Below are positions 8,151-17,771 of a stretch of 64,000 nucleotides of DNA, piece after piece. The notes under the pieces were generated by a model. That model ran no database searches and had not been told where the DNA came from. It saw only the letters and a program-made list of their open reading frames with translations. Source of the stretch: Acidisoma sp. L85 (GTDB lineage: Bacteria > Pseudomonadota > Alphaproteobacteria > Acetobacterales > Acetobacteraceae). The position numbers and the translations under genes were made by a program. Position 1 is the first letter of the stretch. Each line of letters opens with the position of its first letter. The stretch lies in contig NZ_LMUQ01000076.1 in the NCBI RefSeq assembly GCF_009765865.1, forward strand, positions 113,769 through 177,768, read 5' to 3'.

Positions 8151-8938
8151 GCGCGCAGCTTTACACTACGCCGGAGAACCGGGTTGGCGAGGTGCTGGCC
8201 CGGCTCGCCACTGTCAGCGATCCGGAACTCGATGAATCGGTGACGGAGCTTGGCTTCGTTACCGATGTCGAGGTCGCGGCGGGTGGCGCGGTACGCATCG
8301 GCTTTCGCCTGCCGACCTATTGGTGCGCCGCCAATTTCGCTTTCCTCATGGCGGAGGATATGCGGTTGGCGGCGGCGGCGCTGCCCTGGGTCACCAGCGT
8401 CGATGTGACGCTCGGCGAGCATATGTATGCCGAGACGATCAATCGCGGCATGCATGAGAAGCTCTCCTTTCAGACCGCTTTCGGCGAAGAGGCGAATGGC
8501 GATCTGGAGCAGGTGCGGCGGATCTTCCTGGTCAAGGCTTTCCAGCGCCGCCAGGTGGCGCTGGGCGATTTCCTGCTCGCGGCCGGGCATGGGCCGGAGG
8601 TGCTGGCGCCGCTCACCATCGCCGGGCTGCGCGACCTCGTGACGGATGAGGAAGGGAGCGGGCTGCGCGCGCGCTACCTGGAACGCCGCTGGGTCGTGGG
8701 ACCGGCCGCGGCGGAGGATGCGGCTTTCGTCGATGAGGTGGGGCTCGCCGTCTCGGCCGAGTGTTTCCGCCCGCATCTGCGGGCGCTGCGCCGCGTCGCC
8801 GTCAATGTCGAGTTCAACGGCGCGCTCTGCCGCGGCCTATTGGCGGCACGTTTCAACGAGACGGAAGATACAACCAGGGAACCAACCCTGCACGACTTCA
8901 TCCGCGCTCTGCCGTCGGAGAAGCGAGAGAGTCTCTGA
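8147..8938 (+). CDS. DUF59/MIP18-type protein with long C-terminal extension
   Basis: 263 residues. The N-terminal ~100 look like a DUF59 (PaaD/SufT/MIP18) domain: VSDPELDESVTELGFVTDVEV, then FRLPTYWCAANFAFLMAEDM with a cysteine where family members have one. The rest has no domain I recognise. DUF59 proteins assist iron-sulfur or metal-centre maturation, so a role in loading the PrmA diiron site or the PrmB cluster is plausible. It starts with GTG overlapping the amidohydrolase stop, which implies translational coupling. Confidence 0.75.
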   Translation: MSAQLYTTPENRVGEVLARLATVSDPELDESVTELGFVTDVEVAAGGAVRIGFRLPTYWCAANFAFLMAEDMRLAAAALPWVTSVDVTLGEHMYAETINRGMHEKLSFQTAFGEEANGDLEQVRRIFLVKAFQRRQVALGDFLLAAGHGPEVLAPLTIAGLRDLVTDEEGSGLRARYLERRWVVGPAAAEDAAFVDEVGLAVSAECFRPHLRALRRVAVNVEFNGALCRGLLAARFNETEDTTREPTLHDFIRALPSEKRESL

Positions 8939-8940
8939 TC

Positions 8941-9030
8941 CAAGCCTGCACAGCCCTCTCCCCCACCCGGCCACCCACGGACAGTATGCTGATGGGTGGC
9001 CGGGTGGGGGAGAGGGCTGGTGCAGGCTTG
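8941..9030. repeat. Long intra-operonic palindrome, copy 3 (DUF59-groEL)
   Basis: Arms 8941-8977 and 8993-9030 pair throughout except for one missing base in the left arm; the loop is CGGACAGTATGCTGA (15 nt). The outer arm CAAGCCTGCAC and the CTCTCCCCCACC segment differ from copies 1 and 2, with matching changes on the other arm. It begins 2 nt after the stop of the DUF59 gene. Confidence 0.93.
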
Positions 9031-9067
9031 TGCGCGAGCCACGCAAACTAACCCAGGGAATGAAGCT

Positions 9068-10705
9068 ATGGCCAAGATGATGCTGCATGATGACGAGGCT
9101 CGGCGCGCCCTTGGCCGTGGGGTGGGCAAGCTTGCCCGCGCGGTGCGTGGCACGCTGGGGCCCAAGGGCATGAATGCGATCATCGACCGACCGATCGGCA
9201 CGCCCATGATCTCTCGGGACGGCGTCAGCATCGCACAGGAAATCGAGCTCCCCTGCCCCTTCGAGAATATGGGCGCCCAGGTGCTGCGCGAGGTCTCCAA
9301 ACAGACCAACGACATCGCCGGCGACGGCACCACGACCGCCACGGTGCTGGCCGATGCCATGGTGCAGCAAGGGCTCGACTATCTGGCGCAAGGTGCCAAT
9401 CCAGTCGATCTCGTGGCCGGTCTCGAACTCGCGGTGGTCGAGGCGCTGGCCGCCCTCCATCGCAGCGCCCGGCCGCTCAGCGGACCGGAGGAGACGCTGG
9501 CCGTGGCCACCATCGCCGCCAATGACGCGGCGCTCGGCGCCATGGTCGCGGAAGCCGTCGAGCGAGTCGGCGCCGAGGGGCTGGTGACGGTCGAATTCGG
9601 CAGCACGGTCGAGACGCTGCTCGAGGTGGTGGACGGCATGTCCTTCGACCGCGGCTATCTCTCGCATCACATGGTGACCGATATCGAGCGCATGCAGGTG
9701 GTGCTCGAGGAGCCGCTCATCCTGATGACCGATCTCAAGCTCACCGGGCCCGAGGATGCCGCCGCCATCGAGGCGCTGATCGAAGGGAGCGGCCGGCCGC
9801 TGCTGATCCTGGCCGAGGAGGTAGCGCCGAGCTGCGTGGTGCATCTGCTGGCCAGGCGTGATCGCGGGCAGTCCCCGGTCGCGGCGATTCATCCGCCGGA
9901 ATACGGCCATTGGCGCAAGGCGATGCTCGAGGATATCGCCATCGTCACCGGCGGCCGGGTGATCGCCCGCGAGCTGGGCGGCAAGCTTGCCGATGTCACG
10001 CGGCGGGATCTCGGCAGCGCGCGGCAGGTGCGGATTTCGGCCAATCACACCATCATCAGCGCCGGCGCGGGCGACCCCGCCACGATCGCCGCGCGGCGCG
10101 TGCAGGTCGCCCGGCAATATGACGCGGCACCGCAGAATATCGAGCGCGACAAGCTGCAGGAGCGGCTGGCGAAGCTGTCGGGCGGCTCGGCCATCATCCT
10201 GGCGGGTGGTGCTACCCCGGTCGAGCAGAAGCGCCGCGTGCAGATGATCGAGGACGCCATCAACGCGACCCGGGCGGCGGTGCAGGATGGCGTAGTGGCG
10301 GGCGGCGGCACGGCGCTGCTGCAGATCGCGCCGGAGCTCGGGCCGATGATGGAGAAGCTCACCGGCGGCAAGCGGCTGGGGGCGAGTTTGCTGCAGGGGG
10401 CTTTGGGCCAGCCGCTCGCCTGCATCGTGACCAATTGCGGCGGCAATGCCGCCGAGGTTCTGGCGCGGGTCTCCCAGGCGCCGCGCGGTTTCGGCTTCGA
10501 TGCCCGCAGCGGCGAGATCGTGGCACTGCTGGAGGCGGGCGTGCTCGATCCGGTGAAGGTGAGTGTCACGGCGGTGCGCAACGCGGCTTCGGTCGCCGGC
10601 CTCATCCTGACGACGCAGACGCTGGTCGCCCAGTTGCCGGACGGCATCGACCCCACGGCAGGTCCCGCGCTAGGCGGCGGCGCGGAGCGTTTGGGGAGAG
10701 CGTAA
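9068..10705 (+). CDS. prmG: GroEL-like chaperonin of the prm operon
   Basis: 545-residue group I chaperonin paralogue. Nucleotide motifs are present (VRGTLGPKGMN near the N-terminus, AGDGTTTATVLA around residue 85, VVAGGGTAL around 410). The C-terminus ends GGGAERLGRA rather than in the GGM-rich tail of housekeeping GroEL, and no groES lies beside it. Homologues (MimG/PrmG) are needed for folding of the monooxygenase large subunit in mycobacteria, and a similar role is expected here. Start at 9068 is internal to a frame running back through the palindrome; CCCAGGGA lies about 8 nt upstream. Confidence 0.92.
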   Translation: MAKMMLHDDEARRALGRGVGKLARAVRGTLGPKGMNAIIDRPIGTPMISRDGVSIAQEIELPCPFENMGAQVLREVSKQTNDIAGDGTTTATVLADAMVQQGLDYLAQGANPVDLVAGLELAVVEALAALHRSARPLSGPEETLAVATIAANDAALGAMVAEAVERVGAEGLVTVEFGSTVETLLEVVDGMSFDRGYLSHHMVTDIERMQVVLEEPLILMTDLKLTGPEDAAAIEALIEGSGRPLLILAEEVAPSCVVHLLARRDRGQSPVAAIHPPEYGHWRKAMLEDIAIVTGGRVIARELGGKLADVTRRDLGSARQVRISANHTIISAGAGDPATIAARRVQVARQYDAAPQNIERDKLQERLAKLSGGSAIILAGGATPVEQKRRVQMIEDAINATRAAVQDGVVAGGGTALLQIAPELGPMMEKLTGGKRLGASLLQGALGQPLACIVTNCGGNAAEVLARVSQAPRGFGFDARSGEIVALLEAGVLDPVKVSVTAVRNAASVAGLILTTQTLVAQLPDGIDPTAGPALGGGAERLGRA

Positions 10706-10728
10706 CGGAAGCGGGTCTGAATGCGGGT

Positions 10729-10748
10729 CTGGGGCCTCCAGGCCCCAG
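10729..10748. terminator. Hairpin downstream of groEL-like gene
   Basis: Perfect 8-bp arms CTGGGGCC/GGCCCCAG with a TCCA loop, 24 nt after the stop, followed by a second weaker hairpin (CAGGGT/AGCCCTG). No U-tract. Probable 3' end of the prm operon transcript. Confidence 0.5.
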
Positions 10749-10810
10749 CGGGTTCAGGGTAGCCCTGACCTTCCGTTCTAGCTTTGCTGCCCTAGTCTAA
10801 TAGTGCGCTG

Positions 10811-11218
10811 CGGGCGATTGTGTCGTGAGACTGCCGGTCTTGTTGACCGCACCCTCAAATGACATCTCGTCATTTTCGAGCTTCGCTTCGAGCATGACGA
10901 CGAACTCTTCCATAGACTTCCGCCGTATGTCCCCTACACAACAAAAACATCGCATATGCAGTGCTAGAATAAACCAACACTCACATAATTGGTTGCTCGG
11001 CGCATCAGCCAGATGTCAAGGTAGGTCGCGGTCGCTCGCAGCTTCGTCGCAAAATCGAGTCTATCGGCGACATTGTTTCTAGGAAAAAGAGACTGTCCTG
11101 CAAAGACTTTCGGAGAAACATTAAGCAACCCCAAGTTTGCCTTACGAAACGATACGAGTGCTTCAAAAGCACAATGCAGAAGGTCACTGAGTAAGGCTGG
11201 GAAGGCGGTGGTTGCCAA
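10811..11218 (-). pseudogene. Remnant of a DUF262-type protein
   Basis: The minus strand reads FATKLRATATYLDIWLMRRA then NYVSVG, shifts frame to YSSTAYAMFLLCR, and shifts again to DIRRKSMEEFVVMLEAKLEN. Joined together these resemble the middle of DUF262 (ParB-like nuclease fold, as in GmrSD-type restriction enzymes). At least two frameshifts separate the pieces and most of the N-terminal region is absent. The family call is from pattern memory and would need a profile search. About 360 bp between this and the parE remnant hold no recognisable gene. Confidence 0.5.
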
Positions 11219-11581
11219 TACGTAAGCTCGTTCCTCTATGCAGCGATTTTGCTCCAGCTAAGCAAAGATATCAGCTGCCCTGTTCAAGCGAACTTCGCAT
11301 TCCTCGTCGACGGATAGTTCGGACTTAAAAATGGAACTTCGCTTCCCGGTCACGAGCAAAGTTACCATCGCATCGTGGACAAAGAAGCAGAAGTCATGCC
11401 CAGGCCAATAAGGAGGAAGCAGTGCCGTGTTCTTTCGCCCGTGCAGAGATGAGGAGGCGGGGTGGCGATGTTGGAGACGATGAAAGAGCCTGCGCATTCA
11501 GAATGCCTGCTGGTGCCGTTATTGCGCCCCGCGCGATAAAGACGGCGAAGCAGCTCATCGCATTAAAAGGGGAAGCGTCCA

Positions 11582-11888
11582 TTAACCAACGTCTCCATGG
11601 CGCAGGATGGTTTCGTAATCTTGCCCACCCTAGAATACGCAGTGATTTGGACGGTATCGGCTTCCACACGGTAGGCGACAATGACCCGGCCACGAATGGG
11701 GTAAACCCGGACGCCGATCCCTAGATCGTCGCGAGCTGGGCCGAGGTGGGTGTGATCGCACCGCGTCCGACAACGCGACCGAATTGCGTCCACGAAGCTC
11801 AGGGCGCGGCGGGGCTGTCCGGCTCGATAACGTCGTAAATCGCATCAAGGTCAGCAAGGGCGGCGGATCGATAGACAAGCTTAGTCAC
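11582..11888 (-). pseudogene. parE: Degraded ParE-type toxin
   Basis: The minus strand starts VTKLVYRSAALADLDAIYD, as ParE toxins do, then stops after a frameshift. It resumes in another frame with GPARDDLGIGVRVYPIRGRV and VAYRVEADTVQITAY, and the final VF-GGQDYETIL segment lies in a third frame with a stop in it. The GTG start at 11888 overlaps the end of parD as in intact operons. No functional toxin can be made. Confidence 0.75.
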
Positions 11889-12168
11889 GCTCTCCGTGCG
11901 CCATCAGTGATTTTTTTAACCGGGCCTCAAAATGGCGGTCCACTTCCTCCTCGGTGAGGGAGGGGCGGGGGTCTGCATCCGTCTCCGCAATTTTGGCGCG
12001 GATAGCCTCATAGCGTTCAGCCCGTCGCAGTTCCTGCTCCTGCCAAGCGCGCATAGCCTCGCGAATCACTTCACTGTTTGAGGCGTAGCCGCCTTGCTCA
12101 ACCTTGGTGCGGATCAGTCGCGCCATCTCGGTCGGCAGGGTGATGCTCAAGCGCTCGACATTCTGCAT
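11881..12168 (-). CDS. parD: ParD-type ribbon-helix-helix antitoxin
   Basis: 95-residue antitoxin: N-terminal ribbon-helix-helix DNA-binding segment (ERLSITLPTEMARLIRTKVE, then GYASNSEVIREAMRAW) and a charged C-terminal toxin-binding tail. Start at 12168 is supported by CGGAGG 6 nt upstream; the longer frame is not. It overlaps the decayed parE gene, so it is an antitoxin whose partner has been lost. Confidence 0.85.
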   Translation of the reverse strand: MQNVERLSITLPTEMARLIRTKVEQGGYASNSEVIREAMRAWQEQELRRAERYEAIRAKIAETDADPRPSLTEEEVDRHFEARLKKSLMAHGERD

Positions 12169-12863
12169 GAGAACCTCCGTAACTTTTATGCCACTTAGTA
12201 CTACTAAATGCCACATTTTTGAATTGCTGGGGAAAGTCGCTTTTGGCTGGCCCAGCCCGCGGTCCAGACCCAATCCACGAACTTCCCAACTCTTCCGCCG
12301 CCAAGCGCGTAATCACCGACGAAATCAGGCTGCCTTCGGCCGGCTCTCCGATGATGACCGTCGCTTTATCGACGCCCTTGTCGAGCGCACGTTGTCACGG
12401 CCCGAGGTGCTGGCCGCAGTGCGCGAACGTTTTCCGAAGGGCCGCAAGGGAGGCATCGTATCATGCTGACGGAGGTGATCCGCCACTACGGCCTGCCCGG
12501 CCGCCGATCAATGTCGGCTTCGTCGAGACGAGCACCTGTTTAGGTGTCGCGTAATCCGGGCCGCCCCCCGAGAACTTGCGGATCCCAATGATGTCGGACA
12601 GCGATTTCGATCGATCCGGACAGGGTCGTCATCGACGTGGCTATCTCGTCAGCCGATCGCCTCGACGTCAAGCGTCAGCGCCTTCTGCACTGGCCCGCAG
12701 GTTTTACCCAAGTTTCAGCCTAGGAGAACACCCTCGGTCGGCGCTATTCTCCGTTCTGCAAAGAGGCGCCGTTCAGGGGCCCGGCCGCGTGCGGTTCTGC
12801 CACTCCAAGGGCGGTCGATAGGGAAGGAAGAGGCCATGCCGGGCCTAGCACCTGAGAAGGTGG
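12169..12863. other. Gene-poor stretch with decayed coding traces
   Basis: No intact gene. On the plus strand, SDDDRRFIDALVERTLSRPE (about 12350-12410) and nearby segments in other frames look like scraps of a former gene, but I cannot name it. No clear promoter for the activator gene at 12864 was recognised. Confidence 0.4.
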
Positions 12864-14915
12864 ATGCCTGAGACGCGGCGCATGGGCCCGGCCGGACCCC
12901 CGGCGCGGCCGCCGGAGACTCGCGCCAATACGCCCAGCTTGAGCGAGCGCGGTTCGCACGCGCCCGGCGCCTGGCCCTTCAACATCCAGCAGCGCAGCGC
13001 GGCCAGCAATACCATGCGGGCCTGGGAGCGCTTCCTCACCGGGGATCCGCTTGCCCTCGCGCCGGAGGGCAATTTCGTCGTCGCCTCCTGGCTGCGCAGC
13101 CAGCAGCTCGGCATCAATCCGCGCGGCCGCGCCGCCCCCCTCGCCGCCCGTGGCGATGCCATGGCCCATCTCCGCCATCGCCATGCCGACCTGCTCGGTG
13201 CCGCCTCGGATGTCTTCGCCAATACCGCCGAACTCTTCGGCGGCTCCCGCTCGCTCATGCTGCTGACCAATGCCGAGGGCATCGTGCTCAATGCCGTCGG
13301 TGACCATCAGACGCTCGATGACGGGCAGGACATCCACCTCATGCAAGGCGGCGACTGGCGGGAGGATACCGTTGGCACCAATGGCATCGGCACGGCGCTT
13401 GCGACCGGCCGCCCCGCCCAGGTCCATGCCTCGGAGCATTTCTGCGAGGGCATCAAGGCCTGGACCTGCGCCGCCGCTCCGATCTTCGAATTCGGCACCG
13501 GCCAAGTGCTCGGCGTGGTCGATATTTCCGGCCCCTCCACGACCTATCAGCGCAATAATCTCAGCCTCGCGGTCGCGATCGCCCGGCAGATCGAGATGGT
13601 GCTCAACGAACGCGCCAGCCAGGAGCGTATGCGCCTGCTGGAGGCCTGCCTGGAGCGCACCTCGGCCGCCGATGTCGCGGGTCTCGTGGCGATCGACCGC
13701 GCCGGGCGCCTCGTGCATCGCAGCGGGCGGGTGCCGCCCATGGGGTTGCTCGGCCATCGTCTGCCGGGCCTCGACAACCGCACCCCTGTCGAGGATTGGG
13801 CGGCCCTGCTGCCGGAACCGCTGCGCGCCGACTGGTTCAATGTGATCCGTATCGACGGCCGCACCATCGGCGCGCTGCTGGTGATCCCCAGCCTGTCACA
13901 TTCCACCCTGGCCCGCGGCAGCGGGCTCGCGGCGGACCCGGAGCCTCGTTCCGAAGCAACGGAACCCTTCGCCCGTATCATCGGTCATAGTACCAGCATG
14001 CAGCGCGCCCTGGCCCGGGTGCGGCAGCTCGCCGGCAAGCGAGTGCCCGTGCTCATCGAGGGCGAAACCGGCGTCGGCAAGGAGCTTTTCGCCCGCGCCG
14101 TCCATGGCGACCCCGCCGAGGGCCGCCCCTTCGTGGTCTTCAACTGCGGCGCCGTGGTGAAGGATCTACTGGCGAGCGAGCTTTTTGGCCATGTCCGCGG
14201 CGCCTTCACCGGCGCGAATGCCGGCGGCGCTCTGGGGCGGTTCGAACAGGCCAATGGTGGCACACTCTGCCTCGACGAAATCGGTGAGATGCCGCTCGAC
14301 CTGCAATCCTTCCTGCTGCGGGTGCTGGAGGAAGGCGTGATCTACCGCCTCGGCAGCGGCCAGCCTCGGCAGGTCGATGTGCGGCTGGTGGCGATGACCA
14401 ATCGCTGCCTACTCGACGAGGTGAATGCCGGCCGCTTCCGCCGCGACCTCTATCACCGGCTGAGCGTGACCCGCTTGCCGCCGCCGCCGCTGCGCGAGCG
14501 GGAGGGCGATGTCGACCTACTGGTCGATCACTTCAACCGCCAGCTCGCTTTGCGCCACGAGGTACCGCCCCGGATCTTTGGCGAGGCGGTCATGGCGATG
14601 CTGCGCATCTATGCCTGGCCCGGCAATGTGCGCGAGCTGCGCAATATGGTTGAAAGCCTACTGCTGATGTCCGAACGCGAGGCGGTGACCGAGGAGGAGG
14701 CGGCGGCCCTGCTCGAGGCAGCCCCGGCGCGGCGCGCGCCTGTCTTGGCGGCGCCGGAAAGCGCCCCGGGCGCCAGCCTGGAACAGGCGGAACGCGCGGC
14801 CATCGCGCAGGCGGTGCGCCACTGCCACGGCAACCTCGCCGAGGCGGCGCGTGCCCTACGCATTTCCCGCAGCACGCTCTATCGTAAGATGGAGCGCTAC
14901 GACCTGACTCTGTAA
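12864..14915 (+). CDS. prmR: Sigma-54-dependent activator of the propane operon (AcoR/MimR type)
   Basis: 683-residue enhancer-binding protein. An N-terminal GAF-like sensor (about residues 100-260, with [12 protein letters not shown] and [16 protein letters not shown] as in AcoR-type proteins) precedes an AAA+ domain with Walker A GETGVGKE (~400), the sigma-54 contact loop GAFTGA (~446) and [12 protein letters not shown]. It ends in a Fis-type helix-turn-helix ([20 protein letters not shown]). It probably binds upstream of 2441-2456 and switches on prmABCD. The precise start is uncertain; ATG at 12864 or a later codon such as residue 7 is possible. Confidence 0.92.
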   Translation: MPETRRMGPAGPPARPPETRANTPSLSERGSHAPGAWPFNIQQRSAASNTMRAWERFLTGDPLALAPEGNFVVASWLRSQQLGINPRGRAAPLAARGDAMAHLRHRHADLLGAASDVFANTAELFGGSRSLMLLTNAEGIVLNAVGDHQTLDDGQDIHLMQGGDWREDTVGTNGIGTALATGRPAQVHASEHFCEGIKAWTCAAAPIFEFGTGQVLGVVDISGPSTTYQRNNLSLAVAIARQIEMVLNERASQERMRLLEACLERTSAADVAGLVAIDRAGRLVHRSGRVPPMGLLGHRLPGLDNRTPVEDWAALLPEPLRADWFNVIRIDGRTIGALLVIPSLSHSTLARGSGLAADPEPRSEATEPFARIIGHSTSMQRALARVRQLAGKRVPVLIEGETGVGKELFARAVHGDPAEGRPFVVFNCGAVVKDLLASELFGHVRGAFTGANAGGALGRFEQANGGTLCLDEIGEMPLDLQSFLLRVLEEGVIYRLGSGQPRQVDVRLVAMTNRCLLDEVNAGRFRRDLYHRLSVTRLPPPPLREREGDVDLLVDHFNRQLALRHEVPPRIFGEAVMAMLRIYAWPGNVRELRNMVESLLLMSEREAVTEEEAAALLEAAPARRAPVLAAPESAPGASLEQAERAAIAQAVRHCHGNLAEAARALRISRSTLYRKMERYDLTL

Positions 14916-14921
14916 GTCAGG

Positions 14922-14956
14922 CGAGGGCTCCGCCCTCGACCCGCCGGGGCCGGCGG
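14922..14956. terminator. Tandem GC hairpins after the activator gene
   Basis: Two adjacent perfect stems: CGAGGGC/GCCCTCG (14922-14938, loop TCC) and CCGCCGG/CCGGCGG (14941-14956, loop GG), directly downstream of the stop at 14915. No U-run, so termination efficiency is unclear. Confidence 0.5.
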
Positions 14957-15749
14957 CCGGACCGACCATTGCTAGAAGCATTTTCCTTGAGCCGCGACAC
15001 CATCCGTGGGTCGCCGCAAGCTAATGGCTGACCATAAAAGCACCGAAGCTTGGAAAGCCGCGATGACGCGGTCTTTGAGCACTTTGCTGAGGTTAAGAGT
15101 TTTTGCTGAAGTCGAGCATTAACTAAGAACTCGGGTAGGTCCGCCGATCTGGCGCAAGTCTCCGTGGATGCCAATACGGCGACTTGCCCTAACTCTGCAA
15201 GATTACAAGAACATTACCAAAACGGAGCAAATATACTTAGGGATTATATATTATGGCAACCTGACATTCATCATTATCTCCCCCACCATAAATCTGGCGA
15301 AATCTATGTTCCGCCATCTAATAGGAAGTACTTAGTCTTGCGCGCTAACCAATTTGGTTCGGATTAACCAGCCGGATTTTGCCTCAGCGCGGCGGTTTCC
15401 ACCTCCTCCGAAGCTTGGTTTCGTACGCTTCGTCCATCCTGTGAATTTTGGCCTCGTGCAATTTCAATGGTTTGCAAGGGGGCGCCTGACCTCGGCGACA
15501 GCGCATTCATCGCCAAGCCTTTCCTTTTTTGATCTAGCACCGTTTTCTTGCCTGGATTAAGCTAACTAACAATGAGCTGGGAGGACGTTTCGGTCGACCA
15601 TGTAGAAGTCAGGCATAGCACTCGCGAATTCTCTCGAGGGCTTACGTTTGAGCGGCATCCTCCCATGCCGTCGCGAACCGTGCCCGCAGTTCAAACCACT
15701 CAACCGACAGCCGCTCAATCTACTAACCGTCTGCATAGGAATCTGCCCC
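14957..15749. other. Long AT-richer intergenic region
   Basis: No convincing gene on either strand. Base composition falls noticeably (for instance 15200-15320), unlike the neighbouring genes. The segment upstream of 15750 presumably contains the promoter of the RTX-like gene, but no clear -35/-10 pair stands out. Confidence 0.5.
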
Positions 15750-17558
15750 ATGGCTAATTTTGTCTTCGACGGCACCAAGAACGTCACTTTAACTTCGGGC
15801 AACGGATTTGATCCCGCGACCGATACGGTCAGTATTGCCAATAAAGTCCTGGTCGGCGCCACTTACACGCCATCGCCTGGTCTCACCACCGGCACGGTCG
15901 TCTTTACCGCGGCAGATGGCGCGACATTGACCCTGAATAATGTCACCCCGGACATCCTCCAAGGTGATGGAACTCTGACGTCCCCCCTGGGCACCGTCAC
16001 TCTGGGTCTCACCACGGGCGCAACCACCCTGACCGGAAACCTGTCGGTCGGGTTTGGCCAGGGTGATACCATCGCACAAACTGGCGCTGGGGGCACCGCC
16101 TTCGGCGGTGACGGCGCCAATCCCATCAATGACTCAGCAACCACGGCCGGGCAGCTTATCTATGGCGGAACCGGGATAAACGATTCCATCGACCTGGCTG
16201 ATTCCATCGCCGGCAGCAATTTCGCCGATACGATCTACGGTAACGGCGGCGATGACATCATCGCCGGCGGCGCTGGTGGAGACCAGATCAACGGCGGCGG
16301 CGGCGACGATACCATCAGCGGCCCCGACAACCTCAACGCTCCGCCCCTGCTCACAGCTTCCTTCACGACTGGCGCGGTCCTCTGGGGAGCCACTGGCGAC
16401 GACAGCATCGATGCCACCGGCTCGACCGCTGGCATCACCATCTTCGGTGGTAGCGGCATCAACGACAGCGCTGATCTGGCCGATACCCTCGTCGGCGGCA
16501 GCGGCGCTGATACTATCTATGGCAATGGTGGCGACGATTCCATCGCCGGTGGCGGCGGCGCCGACTCGATCAATGGCGGCGTCGGCAACGACACAATTTC
16601 CGGCAACTTCGACGCCACAGGTGCCAGCGGCACCTCCTCGACCGCGATGATCCTCGGCGGCTCCGGCGCCGACAGCATCACCTCGACCGGGCTGCAGGGT
16701 GCCACGATCTTCGGCGGTAACGGCATCAACGACAGCACCGATGGGGCCGATACCATCACCGGCGGCGTCGGCGCCGATACCATTTACGGCAATGGTGGCG
16801 ACGACTCCATTGCTGGCGGCGGCGGGGCTGACTCCATCAACGGCGGCGCTGGCAACGACACAATCTCTGGTGACTTCGACAACGTCGTCTCCTCCGTTTC
16901 AGGCGCGATGATCTTTGGGGCTACCGGCAGCGACGTCATCGATGCCAGCACAACAACCCAGGCCATCACGATCTTCGGCGGTAGTGGTGTCACCGACAGC
17001 GCGGACGGAGCCGATACCATTCTCGGTGGTGTGGGCTCGGTGACAGGTGCCGGCGCCACGCTTGCCAATACCGTTGCGGATACTATCTACGGCAACGGTG
17101 GTGACGATGCCATTCTCACCAATGGTGGCGCAGATGTTGTCAATGGCGGTGCCGGCAATGACATCATCTTCGACAGTGGCGTCGGTGCGGCTCAATTGAC
17201 CGGAGCGGGCGGCAACAACGTTTTCGCCTTCGAAAATTCGGCTGGCGCTCTCCCCTATGTTGGAACCGTGGCATCACATGCCACGGTAACCGACTTCACA
17301 CAGGGTTCTGATCTCCTTGATGTGGGAGAGACGGTGTCTTCGGTTCTGGCTTCCACCAGTGTGGCTGCCCTTTTGGGGACCTCACTTGGTGCTGGGCAGG
17401 TCGCCTACACGGCCGATGGCAGTGGCAATGAACTGATTGGCTATAACAACACTGGCGCCGCCGGGGCAGCGGCAAACACGTTTGTTGCCCTCGGTAACTC
17501 CACTGTCGCCCTGACGACTTCGGACTTCACGCATGGCACAGCGATTCCGACAGCGTAA
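15750..17558 (+). CDS. RTX-like glycine-rich repeat protein
   Basis: 602 residues with no N-terminal signal peptide, as for type I secretion substrates. After about 135 residues come four modules of roughly 90 residues (starting near 139, 233, 322 and 409). Each opens with a GG-x-GINDS-like motif and then carries RTX-type repeats (ADTIYGNGGDDSIAGGGGAD, then INGGAGNDTISG). The C-terminal ~120 residues (VTDFTQGSDLLDV onward) are typical of RTX protein ends. Likely a secreted or surface calcium-binding protein of unknown function. Start ATG at 15750, with AGGA about 10 nt upstream. An HlyD-type adaptor lies at 43.7-45.1 kb, but no ABC partner is visible. Confidence 0.85.
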   Translation: MANFVFDGTKNVTLTSGNGFDPATDTVSIANKVLVGATYTPSPGLTTGTVVFTAADGATLTLNNVTPDILQGDGTLTSPLGTVTLGLTTGATTLTGNLSVGFGQGDTIAQTGAGGTAFGGDGANPINDSATTAGQLIYGGTGINDSIDLADSIAGSNFADTIYGNGGDDIIAGGAGGDQINGGGGDDTISGPDNLNAPPLLTASFTTGAVLWGATGDDSIDATGSTAGITIFGGSGINDSADLADTLVGGSGADTIYGNGGDDSIAGGGGADSINGGVGNDTISGNFDATGASGTSSTAMILGGSGADSITSTGLQGATIFGGNGINDSTDGADTITGGVGADTIYGNGGDDSIAGGGGADSINGGAGNDTISGDFDNVVSSVSGAMIFGATGSDVIDASTTTQAITIFGGSGVTDSADGADTILGGVGSVTGAGATLANTVADTIYGNGGDDAILTNGGADVVNGGAGNDIIFDSGVGAAQLTGAGGNNVFAFENSAGALPYVGTVASHATVTDFTQGSDLLDVGETVSSVLASTSVAALLGTSLGAGQVAYTADGSGNELIGYNNTGAAGAAANTFVALGNSTVALTTSDFTHGTAIPTA

Positions 17559-17565
17559 CTAGGCT

Positions 17566-17587
17566 AAGGGCGGCTTAGGCCGCCCTT
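17566..17587 (+). terminator. Intrinsic terminator of the RTX-like gene
   Basis: Perfect 9-bp stem AAGGGCGGC/GCCGCCCTT with a TTAG loop followed by ATTT, 7 nt after the stop at 17558. Confidence 0.8.
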
Positions 17588-17644
17588 ATTTCCATCGCGC
17601 CCACGTGGATTGATTCCAAAGGCGCGGTTGGTTGAGGAAAACGC

Positions 17645-17682
17645 AATAAAGGCTTCATCCTTACAAGGATGAAGCCTTTATT
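17645..17682. terminator. Perfect 18-bp hairpin, bidirectional terminator candidate
   Basis: AATAAAGGCTTCATCCTT (17645-17662), a 2-nt loop, and its exact complement (17665-17682). A-rich on one side and T-rich on the other, so it can act in both directions. It separates the RTX-like gene from the glycosyltransferase gene. Confidence 0.75.
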
Positions 17683-17771
17683 CATTATCGTAAGAGCCAG
17701 CCCTTCCTCACGGCGGACGGGCCGTCGATTTCCCTGTCTTCCTCGGCTCGGCAAATCCCGCGGCGAGGCTG

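Noticed and set aside
5377..9030. Palindromic repeats as a CRISPR array
   Set aside because: Repeats are single, more than 1.5 kb apart, separated by genes and have no spacers of constant length; no cas genes.
8837..10117. 426-codon open frame on the minus strand over the chaperonin gene
   Set aside because: Antisense to a clear GroEL-like gene; composition is His/Asp/Gly-rich as expected for a complementary frame in high-GC DNA.
12219..12554. Plus-strand ORFs before the activator gene as real genes
   Set aside because: Coding-like fragments occur in different frames with no start signals; treated as decayed sequence.
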